Origin: a bacterium
GTDB lineage: Bacteria > Planctomycetota > Planctomycetia > Gemmatales > Gemmataceae
DNA length: 35,635 nucleotides
Direction: 5' to 3'
Assembly (NCBI GenBank): GCA_017308215.1
Contig: JAFKFQ010000279.1
Span: forward strand, 1-35,635
Shown: one piece after another, positions 7,566 to 16,361 of the stretch
Layout of the letters: every line of letters begins with the position of its first letter
Position numbering within the stretch: the stretch's first letter is position 1
Notes under the pieces: model-generated
Told to the model about the DNA's origin: nothing
Seen by the model: only the letters and a program-made list of their open reading frames with translations
The model's database searches: none
Translations under genes and position numbers: made by a program

Positions 7566-9221
7566 TCAGTCCTTCGGCTGCATCGGCATTGGGTCAGCAC
7601 CAACGGCCGCGAAGTAGCGGGCGACCGCCTGCGAAATCTGCCGGTCCGACACGTTCGGGTTCACGCGGTACCCGGTCCGGCCGAAGAAGTCGCGGAAGTT
7701 GACGATCTGGATCGCCTTGCTGCGAGCCTCCTCCCGCGCCGTCCCCATCTTGCTGATGAGCGTCGCCTTCGCCCCCTGGTGCGGGTCGTTGGCCGACACC
7801 GGGATCGTATACCCCTCGACGAGGTAGCGGGTCCGCTCGGTCAGCCGGCCGCGCCACGCCTGGGTGCGGAGGTCGAACACCGCGTCCACGTTAATCCCCA
7901 TCCGGGTCAGGTCGCGGACCACCGCCTCGACGTCGTCGGTCCCGTCGCCGTTGGTGTCGAACACGCCGATCAGCGCGATGTGCTCGCCGACCCCGCGCCG
8001 CCACGCCGAGTTGTACAGCAGGTCGCCGGCCAGCACCGCCTCGCTGATCGGGTCGTGCTCGCCGGTGATCCGCGCCCGCGACAGCCCCGGCGCGAGCACC
8101 TCGATCACCTCGATCGTCGCCTTCGGGACGAACTCGACCTTGGCCTTCATAATGCCCCGCTCGTCCGGCACGCGGAACTCGCGGAGCCGCGACGCCCGCC
8201 CTTTCTCCGGGAAGTCCATCGGCAGGACGGTGAACGTCAGCCCGGGGTTGACCAGCGAACTCGACCCCAGGTCGATCTCGACGACGTTGTTCGGCAGCCG
8301 GCGGATGATGCGTCCCTGCGGCGCGTCGTACTGCAGCGGGTCCGCCGGCTTGACCTTGTCGAGCAGAACTTTCTGATTCTCCTTGAGCCCTTCGATGGCC
8401 GTGTCGACAGCCCGCTTCTTGGCGGTCAGCTCCTCGATCTGGGTGGTCATCTTGTCGATGTCGCCCCGGTACCGGTCCACGTCGTCCGTGTACGACTTGG
8501 TCTTGGTGTTGAGCGCCGCCTCCAGCGCGTCCATCTTCGCCTTGAAGTCCTTCGGCAGCGAGTCGGTCTTCGCGGCGAAGGCGGTGCTGGCGTCCTTGTA
8601 CGCCTTCGAGGCGGCGTCGAGTTGGGTGAGGGCGGCGTCGTAGGCGGCGCGGTCGGCGGCGGCCTGGCTGAACGCGAGGTTCCGGTAGTTCGCGGCCTTC
8701 GCCGCGATCTCCAGGGCCGTGCGGCCGCTGGCCGGCGCCTTCAGCTGCCCGCCCTCGACGTCCCCGTCCCACACGGCGAAGTCGGCCGCCGTGACCTTCG
8801 CCGGGTCGAGCAACTTGTCCTTGTCGTTCCCGGTGCCCTCGGCGTACGTCTTCACGACCGCGTTGAACCGGTCGGCCGTCGCCTTCGACAGCTCGGGCAT
8901 CTTCTTCTTCAGCGACTCGGCGAGCTTCTTGATCTCCTGGTGGACCTTGTCGCCCTCCTTGACCTCCTGCGTGACCGCGGACAGGTCGTCGGCGTCGGCG
9001 ATGCCGGCGAAGACGCGGGTGGCGCGGGCGATCAGCTCGGCCTCCTTGGCCGCGGCCCGGAGCCCCTTCACCTCGTCCTTGGCCTTGGTCACCTCGGTGT
9101 CCTTCGCCTCCTGGTCGGAGTAGAGGACGTAGACGAACACCCCGAGCCCGATCGTGGTGAGCACGAAGAACACGAGCGAGACGACGACCGGCAGGCTGGT
9201 CTCTTTCGCGGCTTTGGCCAT
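7566..9221 (-). CDS. Membrane-anchored coiled-coil protein, planctomycete type
   Basis: I start at the ATG at 9221 (551 residues), because translation from the upstream open frame gives a Pro/Ala-rich leader, while MAKAAKETSL leads straight into one transmembrane helix (residues 11-34, PVVVSLVFFVLTTIGLGVFV). Long heptad-like, Lys/Glu/Ala-rich helices follow (about 36-110 and 225-310, the latter including YRGDIDKMTTQIEELTAKK). A C-terminal globular part starts near GRIIRRLPNNVVEIDLG and LVNPGLTFTVLPMDF. The layout (anchor, coiled coil, beta-rich end) recurs in planctomycete proteins of unknown function and suggests an envelope structural or tethering role. Orientation predicts the coiled coil outside the cytoplasm. 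It is divergent from polA. Confidence 0.75.
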   Translation of the reverse strand: MAKAAKETSLPVVVSLVFFVLTTIGLGVFVYVLYSDQEAKDTEVTKAKDEVKGLRAAAKEAELIARATRVFAGIADADDLSAVTQEVKEGDKVHQEIKKLAESLKKKMPELSKATADRFNAVVKTYAEGTGNDKDKLLDPAKVTAADFAVWDGDVEGGQLKAPASGRTALEIAAKAANYRNLAFSQAAADRAAYDAALTQLDAASKAYKDASTAFAAKTDSLPKDFKAKMDALEAALNTKTKSYTDDVDRYRGDIDKMTTQIEELTAKKRAVDTAIEGLKENQKVLLDKVKPADPLQYDAPQGRIIRRLPNNVVEIDLGSSSLVNPGLTFTVLPMDFPEKGRASRLREFRVPDERGIMKAKVEFVPKATIEVIEVLAPGLSRARITGEHDPISEAVLAGDLLYNSAWRRGVGEHIALIGVFDTNGDGTDDVEAVVRDLTRMGINVDAVFDLRTQAWRGRLTERTRYLVEGYTIPVSANDPHQGAKATLISKMGTAREEARSKAIQIVNFRDFFGRTGYRVNPNVSDRQISQAVARYFAAVGADPMPMQPKD

Positions 9222-9582
9222 CGGCAACCCTCGGCGACGGGAGTCGAGACGTGTGCGGACCCAGGGATTATACGCCGACGCCCCTTCAAATGAGGATAAC
9301 TGCGCCGGGCGGGGGGTCAACGCGAAAGCCGGCGCCGCGGCAGCGCCGGGCGACGGGGGTAGCGGGGGTACCGGTTGCGCCGCCCGGCCTGCGGGGTTGA
9401 CGCTACCGACATTGGAGCCGTAAATTATACCTGTCATCATTCTGCCGTCGGCCCACCACCCTCACCCACCACTCGGGGGCGGGGGCTTCGCCCGCCCAAC
9501 CCGCACGCCGCACCCGCCGCTACGGGCTCCTGCCATTGATCGACCGCCCTCCCCGATTGGGGCGCCGGAAGGACTGCCGCCG
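9222..9582. other. Divergent intergenic region upstream of polA
   Basis: A 361-base stretch without a convincing gene, upstream of both polA and the coiled-coil gene. It contains an AT-richer patch at about 9395-9440 that stands out from the GC-rich surroundings and probably carries the promoters. Confidence 0.5.
9397..9426 (+). promoter_or_regulatory. Candidate promoter for the polA-coaE-rho run
   Basis: TTGACG (9397-9402), an 18-base spacer and TAAATT (9421-9426) within a locally AT-rich patch. It would give a leader of about 150 bases before the polA ATG at 9583. Pattern match only. Confidence 0.3.
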
Positions 9583-12498
9583 ATGACGGACACCCCGCCG
9601 ACGGGCAGTCTCTACCTCCTCGACGCCCACGGCCTCATCTACCAGATGTTCCACGGCGTCGGCGCGATGTCCGCGCCGGACGGGCGGCCGACCAACGCCG
9701 TGTTCGGCGTCACCCGCGCCCTGATGTCGCTCTACGACCGCGGCGCCGACTACCTGATCGCCACCTGGGACCGCGGCGGGCAGACGTTCCGCGAGGCGCT
9801 CGCGCCCGAGTACAAGGCCCACCGCGACCCGCCCCCGGCCGACCTGACGCTCCAGGAGCCGATGATCGACCAGGTCATGGACGCCATGCGCATCCCGTAC
9901 CTGTCGGCCGCGGGGTTCGAGGCCGACGACGTGATGGCGACGCTCGCCTCCGAGGGCGCCGCGCGCGGGCTGTCGGTCTACGTCTGCTCGTCGGACAAGG
10001 ACCTCCGCCAGTGCCTGTCGCGGCGGGTGAAGATCCTCAACCTCCGCAAGCAGGAGGAGCTCGACGCCGACGCGCTGGTGAAGGACTGGGGCGTGCGCCC
10101 CGAGCAGGTCATCGACTTCCAGGCGCTCGTCGGCGACTCGGTGGACAACGTCCCCGGCGTGCCGGGCGTCGGCCCGAAGACCGCGGCGAAGTGGCTCCAG
10201 CAGTACGGCACCCTCGCCGAGGTGATCGCCCACGCGGACGAGCTGCCCGGCGGCCCGAAGACGCGGGCGGCGCTGAAGGCGGCGGTCGAGAACGGCAACC
10301 TGGAGCGGAGCAAGAAACTCGTCACGCTCGAAACCCGCGTCCCGCTCGCGCTCGACTGGGACACCTGGAAGCGCCGCGACTGGGACGGCCAGCGGTTGCT
10401 CGAGCTGTTCCACGAGTTCGGCTTCCGCGGCTTCGCCGAGCGCGTCCGCAAAACGATGGTCGCCGGCGGCGCCGCGAAGAACGCCGCCATTCTGGCGACG
10501 ATCGGCGAGGCCGGCGCGAGCGCGGAGTCCGCCCCGCCCGCGGCCGCCGTGGCGGCGTCACCGCCGACGAAGGGGCGAAAGGCCGCCGCGAAGAAACCCA
10601 CCGGGCCGTCCCTGTTCGACCAGCTCGACGCCGACGGCCCGACCGTCCCGGTCCCGCCGCCGGCCGACTCGTGGAAGGGGCACTACACGCTGGTCGATAC
10701 GCCCGAGGCGTTCGCCGACTTCCTCACGAAACTGAAGACGCAGCCGCGGTTCGTCTTCGACCTGGAGACGACCAGCCTGGAGCCGCGCCGGGCCGAGATC
10801 GTCGGCTACGCGGTGTCGTGGCAGGAGGGCGAGGCGTACTACGTCCCCGTCCGCGGCCCCGCCGAGGACAAGGTTCTCGACCCCGCGACGGTGCTGGAGG
10901 CGCTGCGGCCGCTGTTCGAGAACCCGGCGGTCAAGAAGGTCAACCAGAACATCAAGTACGACCTGCTCGTGCTGCGCCAGGCCGGCGTGGCACTCGCCGG
11001 GGTCGCCGGCGATTCGATGGTCGCCCACTACCTGCTCCACGCCGGCGAGCGGAGCCACAACCTCGACGACCTGACGCGCACCTACTTCGAGCACGAGAAC
11101 ATCTCGATCTCGGAACTGATCGGGAAGGGCAAGAAGCAGATCGGCATGGCGCAGGTGCGGACCGAGAAGGTACGCGACTACGCCGGCGAGGACGCCGACG
11201 CGGCGCTGCGGCTCGCCAACCGGCTCGAACCGGAACTCGACCAGGCCGGGCTGCGCAACCTCTACGACACGCTCGAGCTCCCGCTCATCGACGTGCTCGC
11301 CGAACTGGAGTTCAACGGCGTCCGGCTCGACGTGCCGTTCCTGGCGAAGCTGTCGAAGGAGATGGAGGCGCAGCTCGCGGCCGTCGAGGCGGAGATTCAC
11401 GCCCTCGCCGGCAAGCCGTTCAACATCGGTTCGCCGAAGCAGCTCCGCGAAATCCTGTTCGACCAGATGAAGCTCCCCGTGCAGAAGCGGACCGGGACGA
11501 CGGGCGAGCCGAGCACCGACCAGGAATCGCTCGAACGGCTCGCGGCGCTCGGCCACGCGCTGCCGAACAAGATCATCGACCACCGCCAGATCGCCAAGCT
11601 CAAGGGCACCTACGTCGACGCGCTGCCGGCGCTCGTGAACCCGAACACCGGCCGCGTCCACACGTCGTTCAACCAGACGGTCGCGTCCACCGGGCGCCTC
11701 AGCTCGTCCGACCCGAACCTCCAGAACGTGCCGACGCGCACCGAGCAGGGGCGGCAGATCCGACAGGCGTTCCTCCCTCCCGACGACTGGCTCCTCCTGA
11801 CGGCCGACTACTCGCAGGTCGAGTTGCGGCTGCTCGCCCACTTCACGAACGACGCGGCGCTGACGCAGGCGTTCGCCGACGACAAGGACATTCACGCCAT
11901 CGTCGCCGCCCAGATCTTCAACGTGCCGGAAGCAGCGGTGACGAAGGACCAGCGGCGGGTGGCGAAGACGGTGAACTTCGGCGTCCTCTACGGGATGAGC
12001 GGGGGCGGTCTCGCGGTCCGGCTGAAGATCAGCCGGGCCGAAGCGGACGCGTTCATCGATTCCTACTTCGCCCGTTACCCGAAGGTACTCCAGTATCAAA
12101 CCGACCTCTTGACGAAATGCCGCCAGCTCGGGTACGTCAGTACACTGCTCGGCCGACGCCGCCGGTTCGACGTCAGCGCCATCCGGCCGGATTCGTCCTA
12201 CCAGCAGCGGACGGGCGCGGAGCGCGAGGCGATCAACATGGAGATCCAGGGGTCGGCGGCGGACCTGATGAAACTCGCGCTACTCGGCGTCCACCGCCGG
12301 CTCAAGGCCGGGAGCCTTCGGGCGAACCTGTTGTTGACGGACCACGACGAACTGGTGCTGGAAGTCCACCCCGACGACCTCCGCCCGGTCGCCGATCTGG
12401 TCCGCGAGGAAATGGCCGGCGCGTTGAACCTGAGCGTGCCGCTCCGTGTCGATGTGGCCGCGGGTCCGAACTGGCTCGACGTTTCGAGTGTCCCGTAG
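9583..12498 (+). CDS. polA: DNA polymerase I
   Basis: A 971-residue three-domain polymerase for Okazaki-fragment maturation and repair. The 5'-3' exonuclease domain is residues 1-290, with LYLLDAHGLIYQMFH, GFEADDVMATLA and the helix-hairpin-helix GVPGVGPKTAAKWL. An Ala/Pro/Lys-rich linker follows (about 300-350). The 3'-5' proofreading domain looks active: DLETT (D393/E395), NQNIKYD and YAGEDAD. In the polymerase domain, STGRLSSSDPNLQN, motif A DYSQVELR (D742), motif B KTVNFGVLYG and motif C HDE (D922/E923) are all present. Motif C is preceded by Thr-Asp where Pol I usually has Gln-Val. coaE follows 35 bases after the stop and rho comes after that, in one orientation. Confidence 0.98.
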   Translation: MTDTPPTGSLYLLDAHGLIYQMFHGVGAMSAPDGRPTNAVFGVTRALMSLYDRGADYLIATWDRGGQTFREALAPEYKAHRDPPPADLTLQEPMIDQVMDAMRIPYLSAAGFEADDVMATLASEGAARGLSVYVCSSDKDLRQCLSRRVKILNLRKQEELDADALVKDWGVRPEQVIDFQALVGDSVDNVPGVPGVGPKTAAKWLQQYGTLAEVIAHADELPGGPKTRAALKAAVENGNLERSKKLVTLETRVPLALDWDTWKRRDWDGQRLLELFHEFGFRGFAERVRKTMVAGGAAKNAAILATIGEAGASAESAPPAAAVAASPPTKGRKAAAKKPTGPSLFDQLDADGPTVPVPPPADSWKGHYTLVDTPEAFADFLTKLKTQPRFVFDLETTSLEPRRAEIVGYAVSWQEGEAYYVPVRGPAEDKVLDPATVLEALRPLFENPAVKKVNQNIKYDLLVLRQAGVALAGVAGDSMVAHYLLHAGERSHNLDDLTRTYFEHENISISELIGKGKKQIGMAQVRTEKVRDYAGEDADAALRLANRLEPELDQAGLRNLYDTLELPLIDVLAELEFNGVRLDVPFLAKLSKEMEAQLAAVEAEIHALAGKPFNIGSPKQLREILFDQMKLPVQKRTGTTGEPSTDQESLERLAALGHALPNKIIDHRQIAKLKGTYVDALPALVNPNTGRVHTSFNQTVASTGRLSSSDPNLQNVPTRTEQGRQIRQAFLPPDDWLLLTADYSQVELRLLAHFTNDAALTQAFADDKDIHAIVAAQIFNVPEAAVTKDQRRVAKTVNFGVLYGMSGGGLAVRLKISRAEADAFIDSYFARYPKVLQYQTDLLTKCRQLGYVSTLLGRRRRFDVSAIRPDSSYQQRTGAEREAINMEIQGSAADLMKLALLGVHRRLKAGSLRANLLLTDHDELVLEVHPDDLRPVADLVREEMAGALNLSVPLRVDVAAGPNWLDVSSVP

Positions 12499-12533
12499 CA
12501 CGTCGGCCGGCTTCGGCGACTTGGAGAGCCGGT

Positions 12534-13166
12534 ATGACCCAGTGGCGCCACGGACCGAAGCCGGTGATCGGGCTCGTCGGCGGGATCGGCGCCGGCAAGA
12601 GTACGGCAGCACGGTTGCTGGCGACGTTCGGCGGGGCGGTCATCGACGCGGACGCCATCGGTCACGACGCACTCGAACAGGAGGACGTTCGGCGGGCGAT
12701 CCTCGAACAATTTAGAGATCGTACGAATTTGCTGAAGCCGGACGGCCGGATCGACCGGCGGGCGCTCGGGCGAGTGGTGTTTGAAAATTCCGCGGACCGG
12801 TATGCCCTACAAGAGGTCGTCTTTCCGTATATCCGGGAGCGGACTCGTTCCGCGATCGCCGCTGCCCAGGCCGACCCGTCGGTCCGGTTCGTCGCACTCG
12901 ACGCCGCGGTGATGCTAGAAGCCGGTTGGGACGGGGTTTGCGACAAGGTCGTTTTTGTCGACGCTCCCCGAGACCTGCGACGTGTGCGGGTCGCCGAGCG
13001 GAGTGGCTGGACCGAATCTGACCTCGTGGCCCGAGAGGCTGCTCAGTGGTCGGAGGAGCGGAAAAAAGCTGTCGCCGATGCGGTCGTCGCTAACGACGGC
13101 GGCCAGTACGAGTTGAAGCGCAAGTTGGAGAACCTGTTCCGTCTGTGGGGGATCGCAGTCGGGTGA
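12534..13166 (+). CDS. coaE: Dephospho-CoA kinase
   Basis: A 210-residue P-loop kinase for the last step of coenzyme A synthesis (phosphorylation of the ribose 3'-OH of dephospho-CoA). Walker A is GGIGAGKST (16-24). AVIDADAIGH follows (substrate-binding Asp), then DGRIDRRALGRVVF, a lid region, and the base-binding DKVVFVDAPRDLRRVRV. The ATG at 12534 is the only good start and follows a purine-rich TTGGAGAG. Parts of the gene (around 12700-12860) are less GC-biased than polA or rho. polA-coaE adjacency is common in bacteria and supports the call. Confidence 0.96.
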   Translation: MTQWRHGPKPVIGLVGGIGAGKSTAARLLATFGGAVIDADAIGHDALEQEDVRRAILEQFRDRTNLLKPDGRIDRRALGRVVFENSADRYALQEVVFPYIRERTRSAIAAAQADPSVRFVALDAAVMLEAGWDGVCDKVVFVDAPRDLRRVRVAERSGWTESDLVAREAAQWSEERKKAVADAVVANDGGQYELKRKLENLFRLWGIAVG

Positions 13167-13348
13167 CCTAGGGCACGCGGGCGGTGGCCCGAAACGTGCC
13201 GCAACCCCTGACAGATTCTCCGTTTGGTATGGTCGAGCGGTCCGTCTTTCCCCCGGCCGCCGGCGTTCACGGGCAGGCACCCGCCGCCCCGCCGGTTGCC
13301 CCCACCGCCCGCCCGTGTTCGCCTGGCCCGCCGGTCGGAGGTTCATTC
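13167..13348 (+). promoter_or_regulatory. C-rich leader of rho, possible autoregulatory site
   Basis: The 182 bases between coaE and the rho ATG include a C-rich, G-poor run at about 13245-13335, the composition of Rho-utilisation sites. rho mRNA leaders are autoregulated by Rho in some bacteria. Here that is inference from base composition; an open frame from a GTG at 13184 also crosses the region. Confidence 0.3.
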
Positions 13349-14893
13349 ATGTCCGACATCCTGGAACCCGAGCCCAAACTGATCCGCCCCGCGGGTCGGT
13401 CGCGGCCCCGCCCTATGACACCAAACACGCCCGGCGACGACGCCCCGCGCCCCCCCGAATCCGACGACGACTTCGCCGCCGGGATCGTGGACACGACCAC
13501 CCCGCCGCCCGATCCGTCCTCGCCGCCGGCACGCCCGGCGGCCCCGGCGCGCCCCGCGATCGACCCGAACGAGCACGGGTTCGACGCCGAGACCAACTCG
13601 CGCTACGAGGAGATCAAGCGCGGCAACACGTTCATCACACAGTTGCAGCACATGACGATGGCGCAGCTGCAGGCCGCGGCGAAGGACGAGAACATCCCCC
13701 GCGAGGAGTTCGCCGGCCTCAAGAAACAGGACCTGATCTTCCTGATCCTCAAGGCGCGGGTGAAGCAGAACGGGCTGATGTTCGGCGAGGGGACGCTGGA
13801 GGTGCTGCCGGACGCCTTCGGGTTCCTCCGCAGCCCGGACTACAACTACCTCCCCTGCCCCGACGACATCTACATCTCGCCGAGCCAGATCCGCCGCTTC
13901 GGCCTGCGCACGGGGAGCGTCGTCGCCGGTCAGATCCGCCCGCCGAAGGAGAACGAGCGGTACTTCGCGCTGCTGCGCGTCGAGGCGATCAACTACCAGG
14001 ACCCCGACCTGCTCACGCAGAAGGTGGTCTTCGACGACCTGACCCCGCTCCACCCGGAGCGGCGGCTGAAGCTCGAAACGACGCCCGGCGATCTCGACAT
14101 GCGGGTGCTCGACCTCGTCGCCCCGATCGGCAAGGGGCAGCGTGGCGTCATCGTCGCGCCGCCGCGGACCGGGAAGACGGTGATGCTCCAGAAGATGGCG
14201 AACGCCATCATCAGGAACCACCCCGAGTGCTACGTCATCGTGCTGCTCATCGACGAGCGGCCCGAGGAAGTGACGGACATGAGCCGCACGGTCGTCGGCG
14301 ACCGGGTGGAGGTGGTGTCGAGCACGTTCGACGAGCCGCCGGAGCGGCACATCCAGGTCAGCGAAATGGTGATCGAGAAGGCGAAGCGGCTGGTCGAGTA
14401 CGGCACGGACGTGGTGATCCTGCTCGACAGCATCACCCGCCTCGCCCGCGCCTACAACACCGCGTCGCCCGGCTCCGGCAAGCTCCTGTCCGGCGGCCTC
14501 GACGCCACCGCGCTGCACAAGCCGAAGCGGTTCTTCGGCGCCGCCCGCAACGTCGAGGAGGGCGGCAGTCTGACCATCCTGGCCACGGCGCTGATCGACA
14601 CCGGCTCGAAGATGGACGAGGTGATCTTCGAGGAGTTCAAGGGGACCGGGAACATGGAGGTCCACCTGGACCGCCGCATGGTGGACCGGCGCGTCTACCC
14701 GGCGATCGACGTGAACCGCAGCGGCACACGCAAGGAGGAGCTGCTGCGGGGCGAGGAGGAATTGCGTCTCGTGCACATCATGCACAAGATCCTCGCCGAC
14801 ATGAACCCGGTCGAGGCGATGGAACTGCTGCTGAAGCAGCTCGGTAAGCACAAGACGAACGCCGACTTCCTGTCGAGCGTGACCCTGGGATGA
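13349..14893 (+). CDS. rho: Transcription termination factor Rho
   Basis: A hexameric RNA-dependent ATPase that ends transcription. I start at the ATG at 13349 (514 residues), preceded by GGAG, rather than the GTG at 13184 whose extra 55 residues are low-complexity. A disordered Pro/Asp-rich tail (about 1-80) precedes the Rho N-terminal helical domain ([20 protein letters not shown]). Next come the RNA-binding cold-shock-like domain ([31 protein letters not shown]), Walker A PPRTGKT (K276), [12 protein letters not shown], Walker [15 protein letters not shown], the Q-loop region [16 protein letters not shown] and the R-loop/secondary-site segment [15 protein letters not shown]. All catalytic elements are intact. 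Confidence 0.98.
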   Translation: MSDILEPEPKLIRPAGRSRPRPMTPNTPGDDAPRPPESDDDFAAGIVDTTTPPPDPSSPPARPAAPARPAIDPNEHGFDAETNSRYEEIKRGNTFITQLQHMTMAQLQAAAKDENIPREEFAGLKKQDLIFLILKARVKQNGLMFGEGTLEVLPDAFGFLRSPDYNYLPCPDDIYISPSQIRRFGLRTGSVVAGQIRPPKENERYFALLRVEAINYQDPDLLTQKVVFDDLTPLHPERRLKLETTPGDLDMRVLDLVAPIGKGQRGVIVAPPRTGKTVMLQKMANAIIRNHPECYVIVLLIDERPEEVTDMSRTVVGDRVEVVSSTFDEPPERHIQVSEMVIEKAKRLVEYGTDVVILLDSITRLARAYNTASPGSGKLLSGGLDATALHKPKRFFGAARNVEEGGSLTILATALIDTGSKMDEVIFEEFKGTGNMEVHLDRRMVDRRVYPAIDVNRSGTRKEELLRGEEELRLVHIMHKILADMNPVEAMELLLKQLGKHKTNADFLSSVTLG

Positions 14894-14896
14894 CCC

Positions 14897-15640
14897 ATGC
14901 CCGTCCACGACTGGACGAAGCCGGACGCTGGGCTGTTGCACCACTTCCATCAACCGTGGAGCGTGGAATTGTGCAACGCCCTGAACCAGGGCGTGCTGCC
15001 GGCCGGGATCTTCGCCCTGATCGAGCGGAAGGCCATCGGAGTGGAGCCGGATGTGATGGCGTTCACCCGGCCCCGCTCGGAACCGGACATGCCCGAGGGC
15101 GGGGTCGCCGCCGCACCCCCGTAGGTCAGTCACGTCAGCACTCGCACCGACGCCCAGAGCTATGCCGCCCGCGCGAATCGGGTGGGAATTCGCACCAGCC
15201 GGGGGCGACTCGTCGCGGTGATCGAGATCGTTTCTCCGGGGAACAAGGACCGTTCGCACTCGATCCGGTCGCTCATCGACAAGACGCCGGCGTTCCTGGC
15301 TCGCGGGGTTCACGTCCTGGTCGTCGACGTCTTTCCGCCGACCCCGCGTGACCCGAACAGCCTCCACCGGGCGATTTGGGACGATGTGCGTGAGGACACC
15401 TTCGTCCCCCCACGGGACCGGCCGCTCACGCTCGCGTCGCACGTCGGTGCGCAGGAGTACACGGCGTATGTCGAGTCGGTGGCGATCGGCGCCCCACCCC
15501 CGGACATGCCCTTATTCCTCGACACCTTGACGTACGTGAAGACGCCGCTGGAGCGATCGTACGAGCAGACTTGGGGAAAGGCACCGGCCGAGTTCCGCGA
15601 GATGGTACTGCACCCGGAGCAGTTCCCGGACGCCGATTAG
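14897..15640 (+). pseudogene. DUF4058-family gene interrupted by one in-frame TAG
   Basis: One frame runs from the ATG at 14897 to the stop at 15638-15640. It is broken only by TAG at 15122-15124. The start MPVHDWTKPDAGLLHHFHQ is the hallmark N-terminus of DUF4058 proteins (often annotated as hypothetical in planctomycetes and cyanobacteria). After the stop the same frame continues with SYAARANRVGIRT, LVAVIEIVSPGNKDRS, HVLVVDVFPPTPRDPN and YVKTPLERSYEQTW, all family-like. The total of 248 codons is about full length for the family, so the simplest reading is a single substitution (for example CAG or AAG to TAG) in an otherwise intact gene. The function of the family is unknown. It starts three bases after rho and may be co-transcribed. 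Confidence 0.8.
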
Positions 15641-15759
15641 CGTGTCGCCTTCGGGCGGTCATGGTCGAGGTTCTTGCCGCGCTCGCCGCGCCCGCCACAA
15701 CCGGCCGCTAGCCCGGCGGCGAGTACCACGAGCGTCAGCCACAGACGGGCACGTCGCAT
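15637..15759 (-). CDS. Very small lipoprotein (40 residues)
   Basis: The ATG at 15759 follows GGAGGGAATGAG, a strong ribosome-binding site. The peptide MRRARLWLTLVVLAAGLAAG is a classic lipoprotein signal, with the lipobox LAAG-C giving a lipidated Cys at 21, then a 19-residue polar tail ending PKATR. The stop overlaps the end of the DUF4058 frame by four bases, tail to tail. It is too short for standard gene calling. No function can be given. A similar small lipoprotein lies upstream at 15841-15951. Confidence 0.6.
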   Translation of the reverse strand: MRRARLWLTLVVLAAGLAAGCGGRGERGKNLDHDRPKATR

Positions 15760-15787
15760 CTCATTCCCTCCAACATCCGAAACGGCA

Positions 15788-15817
15788 CGGGGCCGGTCGC
15801 CGAAGCGACCGGCCCCG
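15788..15817 (-). terminator. Strong UUCG-capped hairpin terminator
   Basis: A 13-bp stem (15788-15800 with 15805-15817). Read on the minus strand, the loop is TTCG closed by C-G, the extra-stable tetraloop. It lies 23 bases after the stop of the small lipoprotein at 15841 and before the next small lipoprotein. Confidence 0.7.
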
Positions 15818-15840
15818 AGGGAGCCACGCTCCGAAGCGAC

Positions 15841-15951
15841 TTACTTGGTGGCGGCGGCGCCGCCGGCCTTGGTCGGGCTGCCGCCGCCGCAGCCAACGGC
15901 GCTGGTGACGATGACGGCGCCGAGAACCAGAGCGACGATAACCTTCTTCAT
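15841..15951 (-). CDS. Small lipoprotein (36 residues)
   Basis: The frame is open to 16077, but the natural start is the ATG at 15951. It gives MKKVIVALVLGAVIVTSAVG then Cys21, a lipoprotein signal with an acceptable lipobox (A-V-G-C). The mature peptide has only 16 residues, GGGSPTKAGGAAATK after the Cys. Short Gly/Ala/Lys lipopeptides like this are common and poorly annotated in planctomycetes. The UUCG hairpin directly downstream supports an independent transcript. Confidence 0.65.
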   Translation of the reverse strand: MKKVIVALVLGAVIVTSAVGCGGGSPTKAGGAAATK

Positions 15952-16361
15952 CGGATGCTCCACGGACAGGGGTGCGACGGATACACGAGGAGGCAACTCT
16001 CCCGGCCGGGCAATCCGACCGCGGTCCTCTCGTCTTCGGGCGGGAACCGGCGTGCCGACTCCACCCACGCACCACAAGACCCACCCGCCCGCCGCTTATT
16101 CCCGAAAAATTCCCCCCAGCCACGGGTTTTTCCCCGGACGGCCGTTTGCGCCGCCGTTCGGTGCCACGACCGCAACTGCAAGTCGTTTATTCGAAGCCAT
16201 TTACAACCTAGTCAGCTCAATCGAGTGCGATCGTCTCTCGTCGCGTGACCTGGGAAACGATCGCGATTCGTGGACGTGATTGCGGAAGAGGCCAGAGGGG
16301 CGGGCGAACATTCTCGGGAATAAAGTGCCGGGGTTCGGAATCCACAACGTAGGGTGGTGTG
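15952..16361. other. Intergenic region without a recognisable gene
   Basis: About 410 bases between the minus-strand lipoprotein and the plus-strand sigma factor. Short open frames exist on both strands but show no family resemblance. The part from about 16100 to 16345 is clearly less GC-rich than neighbouring genes and should hold the divergent promoters. I could not identify a convincing ECF-type promoter. Confidence 0.5.

Noticed and set aside
7410..9293. 627-residue plus-strand open frame opposite the coiled-coil gene
   Set aside because: It reads through both hairpins and is a compositional shadow; the minus-strand protein has a clear transmembrane helix and coiled coil.
10558..12099. 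513-residue minus-strand open frame opposite polA
   Set aside because: Antisense shadow of conserved polymerase motifs.
13184..13348. GTG start giving a 55-residue longer Rho
   Set aside because: The extra part is Pro/Ala-rich, and the ATG at 13349 has a GGAG ribosome-binding site and a typical start.
15122..15124. TAG as pyrrolysine or other recoding in the DUF4058 gene
   Set aside because: No recoding element is seen and the family has no known need for a special residue here; a point mutation is simpler.
13343..15442. 699-residue minus-strand open frame opposite rho
   Set aside because: Low-complexity Arg/Val/Glu/Asp composition with no family features; rho on the other strand is certain.
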